A DNA stretch of 57,923 nucleotides, taken from NCBI RefSeq assembly GCF_010119545.1, contig NZ_JAAEAA010000023.1, positions 1 to 57,923 on the forward strand. Direction: 5' to 3'. Within the stretch, counting starts at the first letter, position 1. The number at the start of each line of letters is the position of its first letter. Of this stretch, positions 8,759-17,164 are shown one piece after another. This DNA is from Pontibacter fetidus. Its GTDB lineage: Bacteria > Bacteroidota > Bacteroidia > Cytophagales > Hymenobacteraceae. The translations under genes were made by a program, and so were the position numbers. The notes below the pieces were generated by a model that worked only from the letters and a program-made list of their open reading frames with translations, was not told the DNA's origin and made no database searches.

Positions 8759-8805
8759 AAGTATAAATGCCCGCATGGGCACAAGCGAAGCCTTCGTTTA
8801 TACTT
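8759..8805. promoter_or_regulatory. Composite palindrome in the leader: predicted three-way junction
   Basis: A perfect 9-base outer stem (AAGTATAAA at 8759-8767 with TTTATACTT at 8797-8805) encloses two hairpins. One is TGCCC-GCAT-GGGCA (8768-8781), the other CGAA-GCC-TTCG (8786-8796). Both abut the outer stem with only a CAAG linker between them. It sits about 10 bases after the expected transcription start and 17 bases before the proposed TTG start. It may be a structured 5' leader or a mobile REP-like palindrome. Confidence 0.5.
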
Positions 8806-8821
8806 AAAACAGAACACAACT

Positions 8822-10591
8822 TTGGAAGATAAACCCAAAAATACAGGCAAGGTATTCGATGCAGATGTGCTGAAGCGGCTCTTTGAGTTCGTGAAGCCCT
8901 ACGTGCGCATTTTTTACTTTATTGTATTCCTCACTTTTGCCTCGGCTATACTTGCCGCCGTGCGCCCCTTCCTGATACAATACACCGTAGACCACGAAAT
9001 TCTGCAGAACGACTGGCAGGGCCTGAACAAGATGTTTGTAATCCTGAGTGTGTTGCTGGTGGTGCATGCTATAGTTCAGTATTTACATACTTACTTTGCC
9101 GGCTGGCTTGGGCAGTATGTAGTCCGCGATATCCGGGTTAAACTATACCGCCACATCCTCGACCTCCGTCTTAAATTCTTCGACAGAACACCGATCGGAA
9201 CACTGGTTACCAGAAACGTATCGGATGTAGAGACACTCTCGGATGTATTTAGCGAAGGCCTGGCCGCCATGATCGGCGATATTCTGCAGCTGGTATTTAT
9301 AGTTGGCTTCATGTTTTACATCGATTGGGAACTGGCGCTTGTCAGCCTTTCTACCTTCCCGATCATGCTCATCAGTACCTACATCTTTAAAGAGAAGATA
9401 AAAGACACGTTCCAGGAAGTGCGTACGGCGGTGGCCCGCTTAAACTCGTTTGTACAAGAGCATATTACCGGCATGAGCATCGTGCAGATCTTTAACAACG
9501 AGAAACGCGAGATGGACAAGTTCCGGGAGATCAACAAAGAACATACCCGTGCCAATGTTCGCTCAGTTTTATACTATAGCATTTACTTTCCGGTAGCTGA
9601 AATTATAGGTGCAGCCGGCCTGGGGTTGCTGGTGTGGTATGGCGCGCATGGTGTGATAGATGATGATACTTCGCTGGGTACGCTGATGGCCTTTATACTG
9701 TATATCCAGATGTTTTTCCGGCCGATACGCATGATAGCCGACCGCTTTAACACATTGCAGTTAGGCGTGGTTAGTACCGAGCGTTTAATGAAACTGCTGG
9801 ACAGCAAAGAGATGATAGCAGACAACGGTACCTACACGCCGGAAAAGATAAAAGGCAACGTGAAGTTTGAGAACGTATGGTTTGCCTATAACGACGAAGA
9901 ATGGGTGCTGCGCGATATCTCCCTGGAAGTGAAAGCCGGCGAAACCATCGCGTTTGTGGGGGCAACCGGTGCCGGCAAAACGTCCATCATCAACCTGCTC
10001 AACCGCTTTTACGAGATCAACAAAGGCCATATTATAGTGGATGGCCACGATATTAAAGAATACGACCTGGGTGTGCTGCGTCATCATATCGGGGTTGTGT
10101 TGCAAGATGTGTTCTTGTTTTCCGGAAGTATAGCCGATAACATTAGCCTGGGCAACAAAGCCATAACCGAAGAGCAAATGTGGCGCGCCGCCGATTTGGT
10201 TGGTGCCCGTAAGTTTATAGAACGCCTGCCGGGAGGATTGCACTACCAGGTAATGGAGCGCGGAGCAACTTTATCGGTAGGTCAGCGCCAGCTTATCTCG
10301 TTTGTAAGGGCTATGGTGTATAATCCGGAGATCATCATTTTAGACGAAGCCACCTCCAGCGTAGACTCCGAAACCGAAGAACTGATACAGTACGCCATCG
10401 ATCAGTTGATGCAGGGCCGTACTTCTATTGTTATTGCGCACCGCTTATCTACCATCCAGAAAGCAGACAAGATTATAGTTTTAGACAGGGGCGAAATAAA
10501 GGAAGTGGGCAACCACGAAGAACTGCTGCGGCATAACGGCTACTACGCCCAACTATACCAGATGCAGTACAAGAACATGATCAACATATGA
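8822..10591 (+). CDS. ABC exporter half-transporter, consensus-site subunit (BmrD/YheH-like)
   Basis: A TTG at 8822 is proposed as the start, giving 589 residues. The longer reading from 8747 begins inside a -7 box and crosses a palindrome. Six membrane helices (about residues 25-310) precede an ATPase domain with Walker A GATGAGKT (380-387), Q-loop in VLQDVFLFSGS, signature LSVGQ (484-488), Walker B ending ILDEATSSVD (catalytic Glu509) and an H-loop in VIAHRLST. The atypical signature (V for G) with an intact glutamate is what the consensus half of heterodimeric exporters such as BmrCD shows. The likely partner is encoded at 12675-14459. The next gene overlaps by four bases. Substrate unknown; drug or lipid export is the family norm. 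Confidence 0.88.
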   Translation: MEDKPKNTGKVFDADVLKRLFEFVKPYVRIFYFIVFLTFASAILAAVRPFLIQYTVDHEILQNDWQGLNKMFVILSVLLVVHAIVQYLHTYFAGWLGQYVVRDIRVKLYRHILDLRLKFFDRTPIGTLVTRNVSDVETLSDVFSEGLAAMIGDILQLVFIVGFMFYIDWELALVSLSTFPIMLISTYIFKEKIKDTFQEVRTAVARLNSFVQEHITGMSIVQIFNNEKREMDKFREINKEHTRANVRSVLYYSIYFPVAEIIGAAGLGLLVWYGAHGVIDDDTSLGTLMAFILYIQMFFRPIRMIADRFNTLQLGVVSTERLMKLLDSKEMIADNGTYTPEKIKGNVKFENVWFAYNDEEWVLRDISLEVKAGETIAFVGATGAGKTSIINLLNRFYEINKGHIIVDGHDIKEYDLGVLRHHIGVVLQDVFLFSGSIADNISLGNKAITEEQMWRAADLVGARKFIERLPGGLHYQVMERGATLSVGQRQLISFVRAMVYNPEIIILDEATSSVDSETEELIQYAIDQLMQGRTSIVIAHRLSTIQKADKIIVLDRGEIKEVGNHEELLRHNGYYAQLYQMQYKNMINI

Positions 10592-11106
10592 GTAAGAAAT
10601 TTTTAGTGTCTGTAGCTATAGTTGCAGCTATAGGGGTAGGTATTTATGCCTGGTTAGGCGGTTTCAGCAGCCCAACTGTAACTGTTACTACTTCAGAGCC
10701 TTTGCTAATTGCAGGCCAGCCTTTTAAAGGTGCTGTTAAAGACGAGGCCTTTGGCAAAGCCTTTCAGAAAGCGGCACAACTCCGCGACTCCAAAGCAATT
10801 GAGGGCATGTTGGGTAACGTATACTATAACAACCCCGAAAGCGAGCGCGATACGATAAAGGCTTTCATAGGTATCGTGATCCAGGATTCAACTATAAAAC
10901 TACCGGAAGGCTATGAGCTGCTACATGTGCCGGGTGGCCGCAAAGTGTTACGCACCGAGGTAGAAGCACACTTTATGATTGGGCCGGGTAAGCTTTATAG
11001 TTCGTTGTTTGATTACGCCGAAGAAAATAAAATGAAACTAGAAGACTTTTATGTAGAGTGGTTCCCGACTGAGCGTAAAGGTATAGTGGAAGTGCCGGTA
11101 AAGTAA
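10588..11106 (+). CDS. Membrane-anchored GyrI-like domain protein
   Basis: A 172-residue protein overlapping the ABC gene by ATGA, so translationally coupled. Residues 4-25 form one hydrophobic anchor (FLVSVAIVAAIGVGIYAWLGG); the rest is probably exposed. The body resembles the GyrI-like small-molecule binding fold: NVYYNNPESERDTIKAF, a glycine-rich VPGGRKVLR, HFMIGPGKLYSSLFDYAEEN, and a terminal acidic-aromatic strand with VEWF. Those domains usually bind amphipathic ligands in AraC/MerR regulators. A free-standing, membrane-tethered copy coupled to an exporter suggests a substrate-binding or accessory role, which is inference. The family match is by eye and moderate. Confidence 0.55.
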   Translation: MSKKFLVSVAIVAAIGVGIYAWLGGFSSPTVTVTTSEPLLIAGQPFKGAVKDEAFGKAFQKAAQLRDSKAIEGMLGNVYYNNPESERDTIKAFIGIVIQDSTIKLPEGYELLHVPGGRKVLRTEVEAHFMIGPGKLYSSLFDYAEENKMKLEDFYVEWFPTERKGIVEVPVK

Positions 11107-11114
11107 CAACCAAC

Positions 11115-11144
11115 TTGTAACTATAGAATAATCGCTTATATTTG
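11115..11144 (+). promoter_or_regulatory. Promoter of the TetR gene
   Basis: TTG at 11115-11117 and TATATTTG at 11137-11144 are spaced 19 bases apart, which is the Bacteroidota sigma-A pattern. Transcription should start near 11151, leaving a leader of about 22 bases before the TTG start. Confidence 0.65.
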
Positions 11145-11173
11145 ATAAAGCAGATATAACGGCCACAAACACA

Positions 11174-11791
11174 TTGGGTAAAAAAGCAGAGGCAAAAAAA
11201 GAACGGATACTGGATGCAGCCAAAACTGTGTTCGGTAAGCTAGGCTATAGTAAGGCCACCCTCGATGATATTGCCCACGCCATCGGCCTCAAAAAACCTA
11301 CCTTATACTATTACTATAAAAGCAAGGAAGTACTTTTTATTGAGGCTTTTTCGCAGGAGTGGAAAGATAGTTTATACCGCATCCGGAAAATAGCAGAGCA
11401 GGAACCCGACCCGCTGAAGCAACTTTTACTATACATTCAATCGTCTCTTCGCTATTACCAGGAGATCGTAACACAGCACACCATCTCTATAAAAGTGCTG
11501 ATAGAAACGCGCAGCCTGTTCCAGAAACTTTTTGCCGAGTCCAGGGCCAAGGAAACGAACTATTACGCTGCCGTTATAAAAGATGGTATCGAGAAAGGTG
11601 TGTTTATACCCTGCGAGGCAGAGCGTGTGGGTTACTCCATTATGGTGGTAAAAGACCTGATCCAGTTCGATGAGTTTGAGCGCGCCTATTATCAGCAGCT
11701 GCCAACTATAAACTTCGCCAAAATAGAGCAGGATGTGCTATTTACCGTTGGTCTTATTCTGAACGGTATCAGCAGTAAGCAGCAAGCCTAA
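11174..11791 (+). CDS. TetR/AcrR family transcriptional regulator
   Basis: 205 residues from a TTG start; the frame opens LGKKAEAKKERILDAA with no better start. The N-terminal 50 residues form the TetR helix-turn-helix (AAKTVFGKLGYSKATLDDIAHAIGLKKPTLYYYYKSKEVLF in overlapping parts), with the recognition helix KPTLYYYYKS. The C-terminal ligand domain is divergent, as usual. It has its own promoter just after the exporter/GyrI operon on the same strand, so it is a candidate local repressor of that operon and of the second ABC gene; this is inference from position. No operator palindrome was identified with confidence. Confidence 0.85.
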   Translation: MGKKAEAKKERILDAAKTVFGKLGYSKATLDDIAHAIGLKKPTLYYYYKSKEVLFIEAFSQEWKDSLYRIRKIAEQEPDPLKQLLLYIQSSLRYYQEIVTQHTISIKVLIETRSLFQKLFAESRAKETNYYAAVIKDGIEKGVFIPCEAERVGYSIMVVKDLIQFDEFERAYYQQLPTINFAKIEQDVLFTVGLILNGISSKQQA

Positions 11792-11807
11792 GGCAAGCAG
11801 TAAAAAC

Positions 11808-12224
11808 CTATTCAGATGCTTTCGCTTTAAGCTCATTTAGTTTGCTCATTAAAGCATCAACATCGGCGTGGTGGCCTTTGGCAACTTCAGCAGCATCCAG
11901 TTCCAGCAACATATTTTTCATTTGCTGCAGGTAAGCTGTCTTGTCTTTTTTCAGGCAATCTTTCGGGTTGTCCTGGCAATTGCCATTTTCATCTTTTGGC
12001 TTAAACATACTGCCTTCACCATAAATCAGCCACCGTGAGTTCAGGTCCGGGAAGTGTTTTACAATAGCCACCAGCTCATCCAGCACAATGTTGCAACCAT
12101 TCAGGATATTTTTCAGCGTAGTTTCATCGCTGCCAGTTATCGCTTTCAGGTCTTCCATTTCATACTCGTTCAGGTGCGTGTAAAATCTGAACCTCTTGCC
12201 GATTTGCTGTAAGTCAATAGCCAT
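11808..12224 (-). CDS. XRE-like helix-turn-helix protein
   Basis: 138 residues, convergent with the TetR gene and 16 bases from it. The N-terminal 75 residues look like a Cro/CI helix-turn-helix: IGKRFRFYTHLNEYEMEDL, then ETTLKNILNGCNIVLDELVAIVKHFPDLNSRWLIYGEGSMF in pieces. The closing LNSRWLIYGEG is characteristic of Bacteroidota XRE proteins. A Cys-containing linker (NCQDNPKDC) is followed by a C-terminal helix likely to oligomerise (MKNMLLELDAAEVAKG to KLNELKAKASE). The target is unknown. The helix-turn-helix is clear, but it is somewhat degenerate and may have a non-DNA partner. Confidence 0.6.
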   Translation of the reverse strand: MAIDLQQIGKRFRFYTHLNEYEMEDLKAITGSDETTLKNILNGCNIVLDELVAIVKHFPDLNSRWLIYGEGSMFKPKDENGNCQDNPKDCLKKDKTAYLQQMKNMLLELDAAEVAKGHHADVDALMSKLNELKAKASE

Positions 12225-12385
12225 ATATAGAGTGGTTTATAGTTTCGTAGATTAACCTATACGTATCTATAACAGAATCTGCTCTAAAAAATTCCTGCAA
12301 AGTGTTTTGACTATAATTGTATAGTCAGTTTTGAAGGTATAAAACGGCTGAAAATTTAGTGAATCAGTTATTTTTAGAATGCCTG

Positions 12386-12416
12386 TGTCCTCGCTCGCGG
12401 GAAGCGAGCGAGGACA
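12386..12416. repeat. GC-rich 13-bp perfect hairpin, REP-like
   Basis: TGTCCTCGCTCGC (12386-12398) is the exact complement of GCGAGCGAGGACA (12404-12416), with the loop GGGAA. It lies just past the stop of the PLDc_N gene, in otherwise AT-rich DNA. No T run follows on either strand, so it is not a standard terminator. Confidence 0.6.
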
Positions 12417-12420
12417 AGTA

Positions 12421-12627
12421 TTAATCCTCCTTTTGATTAAGGAACCTGTTTGAAAACAAAGTATAAAGCACCATTCCGCCAATAGGGAAAAGCATGACTA
12501 AAGCTAAAAAGATAGTTCTGGACCATTCGCTACTAAAGTCCTTTCTATATATGTCCCAAATGGTAAATATGTATAAACATAAAGCTATACCTACAGTAAA
12601 GTATAAAATCAGATCGTCAGCGCTCAT
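12421..12627 (-). CDS. PLDc_N domain small membrane protein
   Basis: 68 residues with two membrane helices (about 5-25 and 38-60). The pattern WDIYRKDFSSEWSRTIFLALVMLFPIGGMVLY in pieces matches the PLDc_N domain, found as a stand-alone two-helix protein or at the N-terminus of cardiolipin synthases. No phospholipase HKD motif is present, so it is not an enzyme by itself. It lies 47 bases before the... opposite end of the ABC gene on the same strand and follows it in transcription order, so the two may be cotranscribed. The function is unknown. Confidence 0.65.
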   Translation of the reverse strand: MSADDLILYFTVGIALCLYIFTIWDIYRKDFSSEWSRTIFLALVMLFPIGGMVLYTLFSNRFLNQKED

Positions 12628-12674
12628 GCTTGTATTTTTGTGTAAGCTATAGAATATGTAAGCTCAATTAGGTT

Positions 12675-14459
12675 TTACTCCAATTCCTCAGTCTGCAGTT
12701 GGCGTTCGTATAGTTCTTTGTACAAGCCAGGTTGCCTGATCAACTCATCATGCGAGCCGTGTTGTATAATCGCCCCATCATCAAGCACCAGAATACTATC
12801 TGCCAGCTTTACCGACGATACCCTGTGTGAGATAATAATAGAAGTGCGGTTGGCCATGATGCGGCGCAGGCTGTTTAGTATAGCATTTTCGGTTTTGGTA
12901 TCTACTGCCGATAGCGAGTCGTCCAGGATAAGGATGCTTGGTTCGCGCACCAGCGCACGCGCTATCGAAACACGCTGTTTTTGCCCACCCGATAAGGTAA
13001 TGCCGCGCTCACCCAGCTTGGTCTCAAACTGCTCCGGAAAACGCATGATGTTTTCGTACACATCGGCATCTTTCGCGGCTTGCACCATTTGTTCTTCGGT
13101 TATACTTGGCAAGCCAAACCCAATGTTGTTGCGGATGGAATCAGAAAACAGGAAAACATCCTGCGGCACATACCCGATCTGGCTGCGCAGGCTCTCCAGG
13201 TTATAGTCGCGCACGTCCACTCCATCTATCAGAATGCGGCCGCCTGTTACGTCATACATGCGTGGCAGCAACGTAGCTACCGTACTTTTGCCAGAACCAG
13301 TGTTGCCAATAATAGCCAGCGTTTCGCCATGTTTTATAGTAAAGGATACATTTTTAAGCGCATGGATATTGGTGTCCGGGTAAACAAAGTCTACATTTTC
13401 GAAGCGGATATCGCCGGTGATCTCTCTACTGATGTTTTCACGGGAAACAATGTCGGTTTTGGTATGCAGAAACTCGTTAATACGCGCCTGCGATGCTGCT
13501 GCACGCTGCACTAAACTGGCTGTCCAGCCCAGGGAGGTTACCGGCCATGTCAGCATGTTCACGTAAATGATGAATTCGGCAATGTTACCCGTAGTTATAG
13601 TTCCGTTTATCACTTCCTGGCCACCAATATAAATGGTGATGATCGTGCTCAGGCCAACAAGGAAAAGTATAAGCGGGAAGAACAGCGAGTTTACAAAATT
13701 CAGGTCCAGCGATTTTTCTTTATACACATCGCTGGCCGTGGTAAAGTTGTTGTGCGAGTCATCTTCTCGTACGAAAGATTTAAGTACCCTGATCCCTGAA
13801 AAAGCTTCCTGTACAAACGTGGTTATACCTGCCAGGCTCTTCTGTATCTCATCCGATTTCCGCTCAATGATGTTGTTTACATAGTAAATGCTGATGGCAA
13901 GTATAGGCAGCGGAATCAAAGTATACATCGTCAGTTTCACGTTTACCGACAACATATACGGAATCACCATCAGGAACAGCACCACCAGGTTAAGGCCGTA
14001 CATAATAGCCGGGCCCAGGTACATACGCACACGGCTCACATCTTCTGAGATGCGCGACATCAGGTCGCCGGTGTTGTTTCTGCGGTAAAAGCTAAGGGGC
14101 AGACTTTGGTAATGTTCGTAGATCTCGTTTTTCAGGTCATTCTCAACCAGGCGACTCATTACAATGATAGTTTGCCGCACAAAAAACAGGAATACGCCCC
14201 GCAGTAAGGCCATCACCAGTATAACCACGCCATATACCAATATGCTTTTGGCGAAAATTTCATAAACCATGCCCTGCTGCTCCATGCCATCGTACAGGTT
14301 GTGTAGGTTTATACCTTCCTTTATCAGGTTAAAAGCATAGCGCACCACCTGGGCCGGCAGTATCTGGAAAAAGTTGGAAATAACGATAAAAACCAATCCC
14401 CAGAGGAGGCGGAATTTATACTTGAGCAGGTATTTATTTAAGTAGCGTAACGATTTCAC
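12675..14459 (-). CDS. ABC exporter half-transporter, degenerate-site subunit (BmrC/YheI-like)
   Basis: 594 residues from a GTG start. Six membrane helices span about residues 15-315; the ATPase domain has Walker A GNTGSGKS (385-392), Q-loop in YVPQDVFLFSDS, canonical signature LSGGQ (489-493), and Walker B ILILDDSLSAVD, where the catalytic glutamate is replaced by Asp514. A canonical signature with a degenerate Walker B is the hallmark of the non-catalytic half of heterodimeric exporters; the LDDSLSAVD run resembles BmrC/YheI. The complementary half is at 8822-10591, on the other strand, instead of in a joint operon. Heterodimer pairing is inference from these motifs. Confidence 0.88.
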   Translation of the reverse strand: MKSLRYLNKYLLKYKFRLLWGLVFIVISNFFQILPAQVVRYAFNLIKEGINLHNLYDGMEQQGMVYEIFAKSILVYGVVILVMALLRGVFLFFVRQTIIVMSRLVENDLKNEIYEHYQSLPLSFYRRNNTGDLMSRISEDVSRVRMYLGPAIMYGLNLVVLFLMVIPYMLSVNVKLTMYTLIPLPILAISIYYVNNIIERKSDEIQKSLAGITTFVQEAFSGIRVLKSFVREDDSHNNFTTASDVYKEKSLDLNFVNSLFFPLILFLVGLSTIITIYIGGQEVINGTITTGNIAEFIIYVNMLTWPVTSLGWTASLVQRAAASQARINEFLHTKTDIVSRENISREITGDIRFENVDFVYPDTNIHALKNVSFTIKHGETLAIIGNTGSGKSTVATLLPRMYDVTGGRILIDGVDVRDYNLESLRSQIGYVPQDVFLFSDSIRNNIGFGLPSITEEQMVQAAKDADVYENIMRFPEQFETKLGERGITLSGGQKQRVSIARALVREPSILILDDSLSAVDTKTENAILNSLRRIMANRTSIIISHRVSSVKLADSILVLDDGAIIQHGSHDELIRQPGLYKELYERQLQTEELE

Positions 14460-14509
14460 AATAAGATATTAAAGCCTACAGGCTTTTACGGTGAGATACA
14501 AAGTACAAA

Positions 14510-14539
14510 TTGAATAAATCAAAAAAAGAATTAATTTTG
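14510..14539 (+). promoter_or_regulatory. Promoter of the leucine dehydrogenase gene
   Basis: TTG at 14510-14512 and TAATTTTG at 14532-14539 are 19 bases apart, a near-ideal Bacteroidota promoter. The predicted leader is about 65 bases. Confidence 0.7.
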
Positions 14540-14610
14540 CAGCGCGAAAAGCGGGTAGTACACTGCCTTCTTCAGCACAAAGATAGAATAACACTAAACC
14601 AATTTCATAA

Positions 14611-15711
14611 ATGGTCGAAATTAAAGAAGTAGAGCTGAAGAAAGATACATCGATCTTCGGGCAGATTTCAGAATACAATCATGAGAAAGTTGTTTTCTGT
14701 CATGACCACGAGACCGGCTTAAAAGCCATCATCGGTATCCACAACACGGTACTTGGCCCTGCGCTGGGTGGTACACGTATGTGGTCTTATGCTTCTGATG
14801 CAGAGGCGCTGAATGATGTGCTGCGCCTGTCAAGAGGTATGACCTACAAAGCAGCTATCTCTGGTCTGAACCTGGGAGGTGGTAAAGCGGTGATCATTGG
14901 CGATGCTAAGAAAGATAAATCGGAGGCGTTAATGCGCCGTTATGGCCGTTTTGTTAAAAACCTGAATGGCGCTTACATTACTGCCGAAGACGTAGGAACT
15001 ACTACAAAAGATATGGAGTACATTAAGATGGAAACAGATCACGTAGCTGGTTTGCCTGAAGCAATGGGCGGTAGCGGAGACCCTTCTCCGGTAACAGCTT
15101 ATGGTACCTACATGGGTATGAAAGCCGCTGCTAAAAAAGTTTATGGCTCTGATTCTTTAGAAGGCAAAAAGATATCTGTACAGGGGGTTGGCCACGTAGG
15201 TGGTTACCTGGTTGAGCTTTTAGCTAAAGAAAATGCACAGGTATTTATCACAGACATCTACGAAGACCGTCTGCGCGAAATATCAAACAAGTATGGCGCT
15301 AAAGTAGTAGGCATGGACGAGATCTATGACCTGGATGTGGATATCTATGCGCCGTGCGCCCTTGGTGCCACTGTTAACGATAGCACCCTAAGCAGACTAA
15401 AGTGCCAGATCATTGCTGGTAGCGCAAACAACCAGCTGAAAGATGAGTCGGTTCACGGACCAGCACTTATCGAGCGTGGCATTTACTATGCACCAGACTT
15501 CCTGATCAATGCAGGTGGTCTGATTAACGTTTACTCTGAGCTGCAAGGCTACAACCGCGAAAGCGCGTATGCCCAGACAGAGCGTATCTACGGTTATACG
15601 TTGGATATTTTTGAACTAGCTGAGAAAGAAGGAATCCATACGCAGTTAGCAGCTACCAAACTGGCTGAGCAGCGTATCCAGAGCATTGGCAAAGTTCACT
15701 CAACTTACTAA
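14611..15711 (+). CDS. Leucine dehydrogenase (Glu/Leu/Phe/Val dehydrogenase family)
   Basis: 366 residues, the length of leucine dehydrogenases rather than the 410-450 of glutamate dehydrogenases. It catalyses reversible NAD-dependent oxidative deamination of branched-chain amino acids. Catalytic lysines are Lys80 (GMTYKAA) and Lys92 (GLNLGGGKAV); the substrate loop is GPALGGTRMW; the NAD site is VQGVGHVGGYLVELL. It has a strong promoter, its own terminator and not a single CTATAG palindrome, unlike most neighbours, which fits a well-expressed gene. Two further family members in the window are of the glutamate type. Confidence 0.88.
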   Translation: MVEIKEVELKKDTSIFGQISEYNHEKVVFCHDHETGLKAIIGIHNTVLGPALGGTRMWSYASDAEALNDVLRLSRGMTYKAAISGLNLGGGKAVIIGDAKKDKSEALMRRYGRFVKNLNGAYITAEDVGTTTKDMEYIKMETDHVAGLPEAMGGSGDPSPVTAYGTYMGMKAAAKKVYGSDSLEGKKISVQGVGHVGGYLVELLAKENAQVFITDIYEDRLREISNKYGAKVVGMDEIYDLDVDIYAPCALGATVNDSTLSRLKCQIIAGSANNQLKDESVHGPALIERGIYYAPDFLINAGGLINVYSELQGYNRESAYAQTERIYGYTLDIFELAEKEGIHTQLAATKLAEQRIQSIGKVHSTY

Positions 15712-15741
15712 GTATAGCTCAGCTATAGAAGTATAAAAAGT

Positions 15742-15776
15742 AAAAGTGCTGCAGTAACTGTGGCACTTTTGCTTTA
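15742..15776 (+). terminator. Terminator after leucine dehydrogenase
   Basis: AAAAGTGC pairs with GCACTTTT, with an inner CAG/CTG pairing, followed by a T-rich tail 30 bases past the stop. Confidence 0.65.
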
Positions 15777-15900
15777 AACACGTACCAGTACCAATTGTGC
15801 TATAAGCTGCCTGCGTTGCAGTATGTTTATAGAGTAGCAAGGTTCTCAAAAACCTAACTATAAATCATTCTATTACAACACGTTCTTTATACAATTAATT

Positions 15901-17082
15901 ATGCTTAACCGCAGAACACTACGAATTAAAGCCATGCAGGCAATTTATGCATACATGCAGGCCGAAGGTTCTGACTATTTGCTGGCACTGGACCAGATAG
16001 GAGAAGACTTTGCACCAGATCTGAACGCGATGGAAGTGCAGGACAGAAAACTGCTCGAAGGCCAAAAGCAGATAGCAACGCTGCTTTTTAAGGAGTGGTA
16101 CGAGAAGCGCCAGTTCGATGCAGAAGATGCAGACAAGGAAATAGTAGATGCGGTAAACAGGGCGGTTGTAAGCTACCAGAACCAGACCAGAAAAGATCTG
16201 CGCTACTACCACGACCAGATGCTGGTTGCCGTTGAGCGTATTTATGACCACTACCTGGCTAATCTACAGTTACTGAACGTGCTCACCGACCTGGTGCAGG
16301 AAGAAGAAGAGAAAAGAAGCAACCGCTTTACAGAAGCCACAGGCCCGGATGTGAAGCAATTCCTGCGCAACCAACTGGTGCAGCGTATCCTCAACAACAA
16401 ATCTTACCAGCAGCACATCATTCGCCGCAACATTAGCTGGGGCTCCGATGTAAGCGAGATCCGCCAGGTATATAAATCTGTAATTAAACAGGATGAGGTG
16501 TTCTTAGCCTACCTGCAAAACCCGTCTCCGTCGCTTACAGACGACTTTGAGCTGATCAAACATATTTATAAAAACATTATCTTTAAAGAAAAAACTTTAC
16601 AATCTTTGTTTGAAGAGCAGGACCTGAACTGGGCCGAAAACAAAGCCATTGTAAAGAGCCTGGTAAACAAAACCCTGAAGATGTTTGGGGAAGAGGCCGA
16701 GGGCAATGCCGAAGAGGTAACCTTGCTGGACCTGTCGCCGAACTGGGAAGATGATAAGGCATTCTTTGAGGAGCTTTACAAACAAACCCTGCAGGAAGAC
16801 GAGAAGTATGAAGCCATGATCGCGGCCAGCGTGCAGAACTGGGACGTGGAGCGTGTAGCACTTCTGGATAAGATCATACTTAAGATGGCACTTTGCGAGA
16901 TGCACATCTTCCGCAGCATACCTGTTAAAGTTACCATCAACGAATACATCGAGATATCCAAGCTGTATAGTACACCAAAAAGCAAGCAGTTTATAAATGG
17001 CGTGCTCGATAAGATGGCCCAGGAACTCGTAACGAAAGGCGACATACGTAAATCTGGCCGCGGGCTTATAGATAACAAATAA
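15901..17082 (+). CDS. nusB: Transcription antitermination factor NusB, long Bacteroidota form
   Basis: 393 residues against about 140 in Escherichia coli. The start MLNRRTLRIKAMQAIYAYMQAEGS is the NusB N-terminal helix, and the C-terminal part (AASVQNWDVERVALLDKIILKMALCEM, then PVKVTINEYIEISKLYSTPKSKQFINGVLDKM in pieces) is the conserved core with the RNA and NusE-binding surfaces. The middle (about residues 60-290) is a Bacteroidota-specific helical insertion rich in Glu and Lys. The core role is rRNA antitermination with NusA, NusE and NusG; what the insertion does is unknown. It heads a same-strand series running to coaE. Confidence 0.9.
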   Translation: MLNRRTLRIKAMQAIYAYMQAEGSDYLLALDQIGEDFAPDLNAMEVQDRKLLEGQKQIATLLFKEWYEKRQFDAEDADKEIVDAVNRAVVSYQNQTRKDLRYYHDQMLVAVERIYDHYLANLQLLNVLTDLVQEEEEKRSNRFTEATGPDVKQFLRNQLVQRILNNKSYQQHIIRRNISWGSDVSEIRQVYKSVIKQDEVFLAYLQNPSPSLTDDFELIKHIYKNIIFKEKTLQSLFEEQDLNWAENKAIVKSLVNKTLKMFGEEAEGNAEEVTLLDLSPNWEDDKAFFEELYKQTLQEDEKYEAMIAASVQNWDVERVALLDKIILKMALCEMHIFRSIPVKVTINEYIEISKLYSTPKSKQFINGVLDKMAQELVTKGDIRKSGRGLIDNK

Positions 17083-17164
17083 GTTTTGCGCAAAGGCTAT
17101 CAAAAGGCCTGATTCATCGTAAGGAGTTTTAAATAAATAGAATTCGATATATAAGCATAAAACT

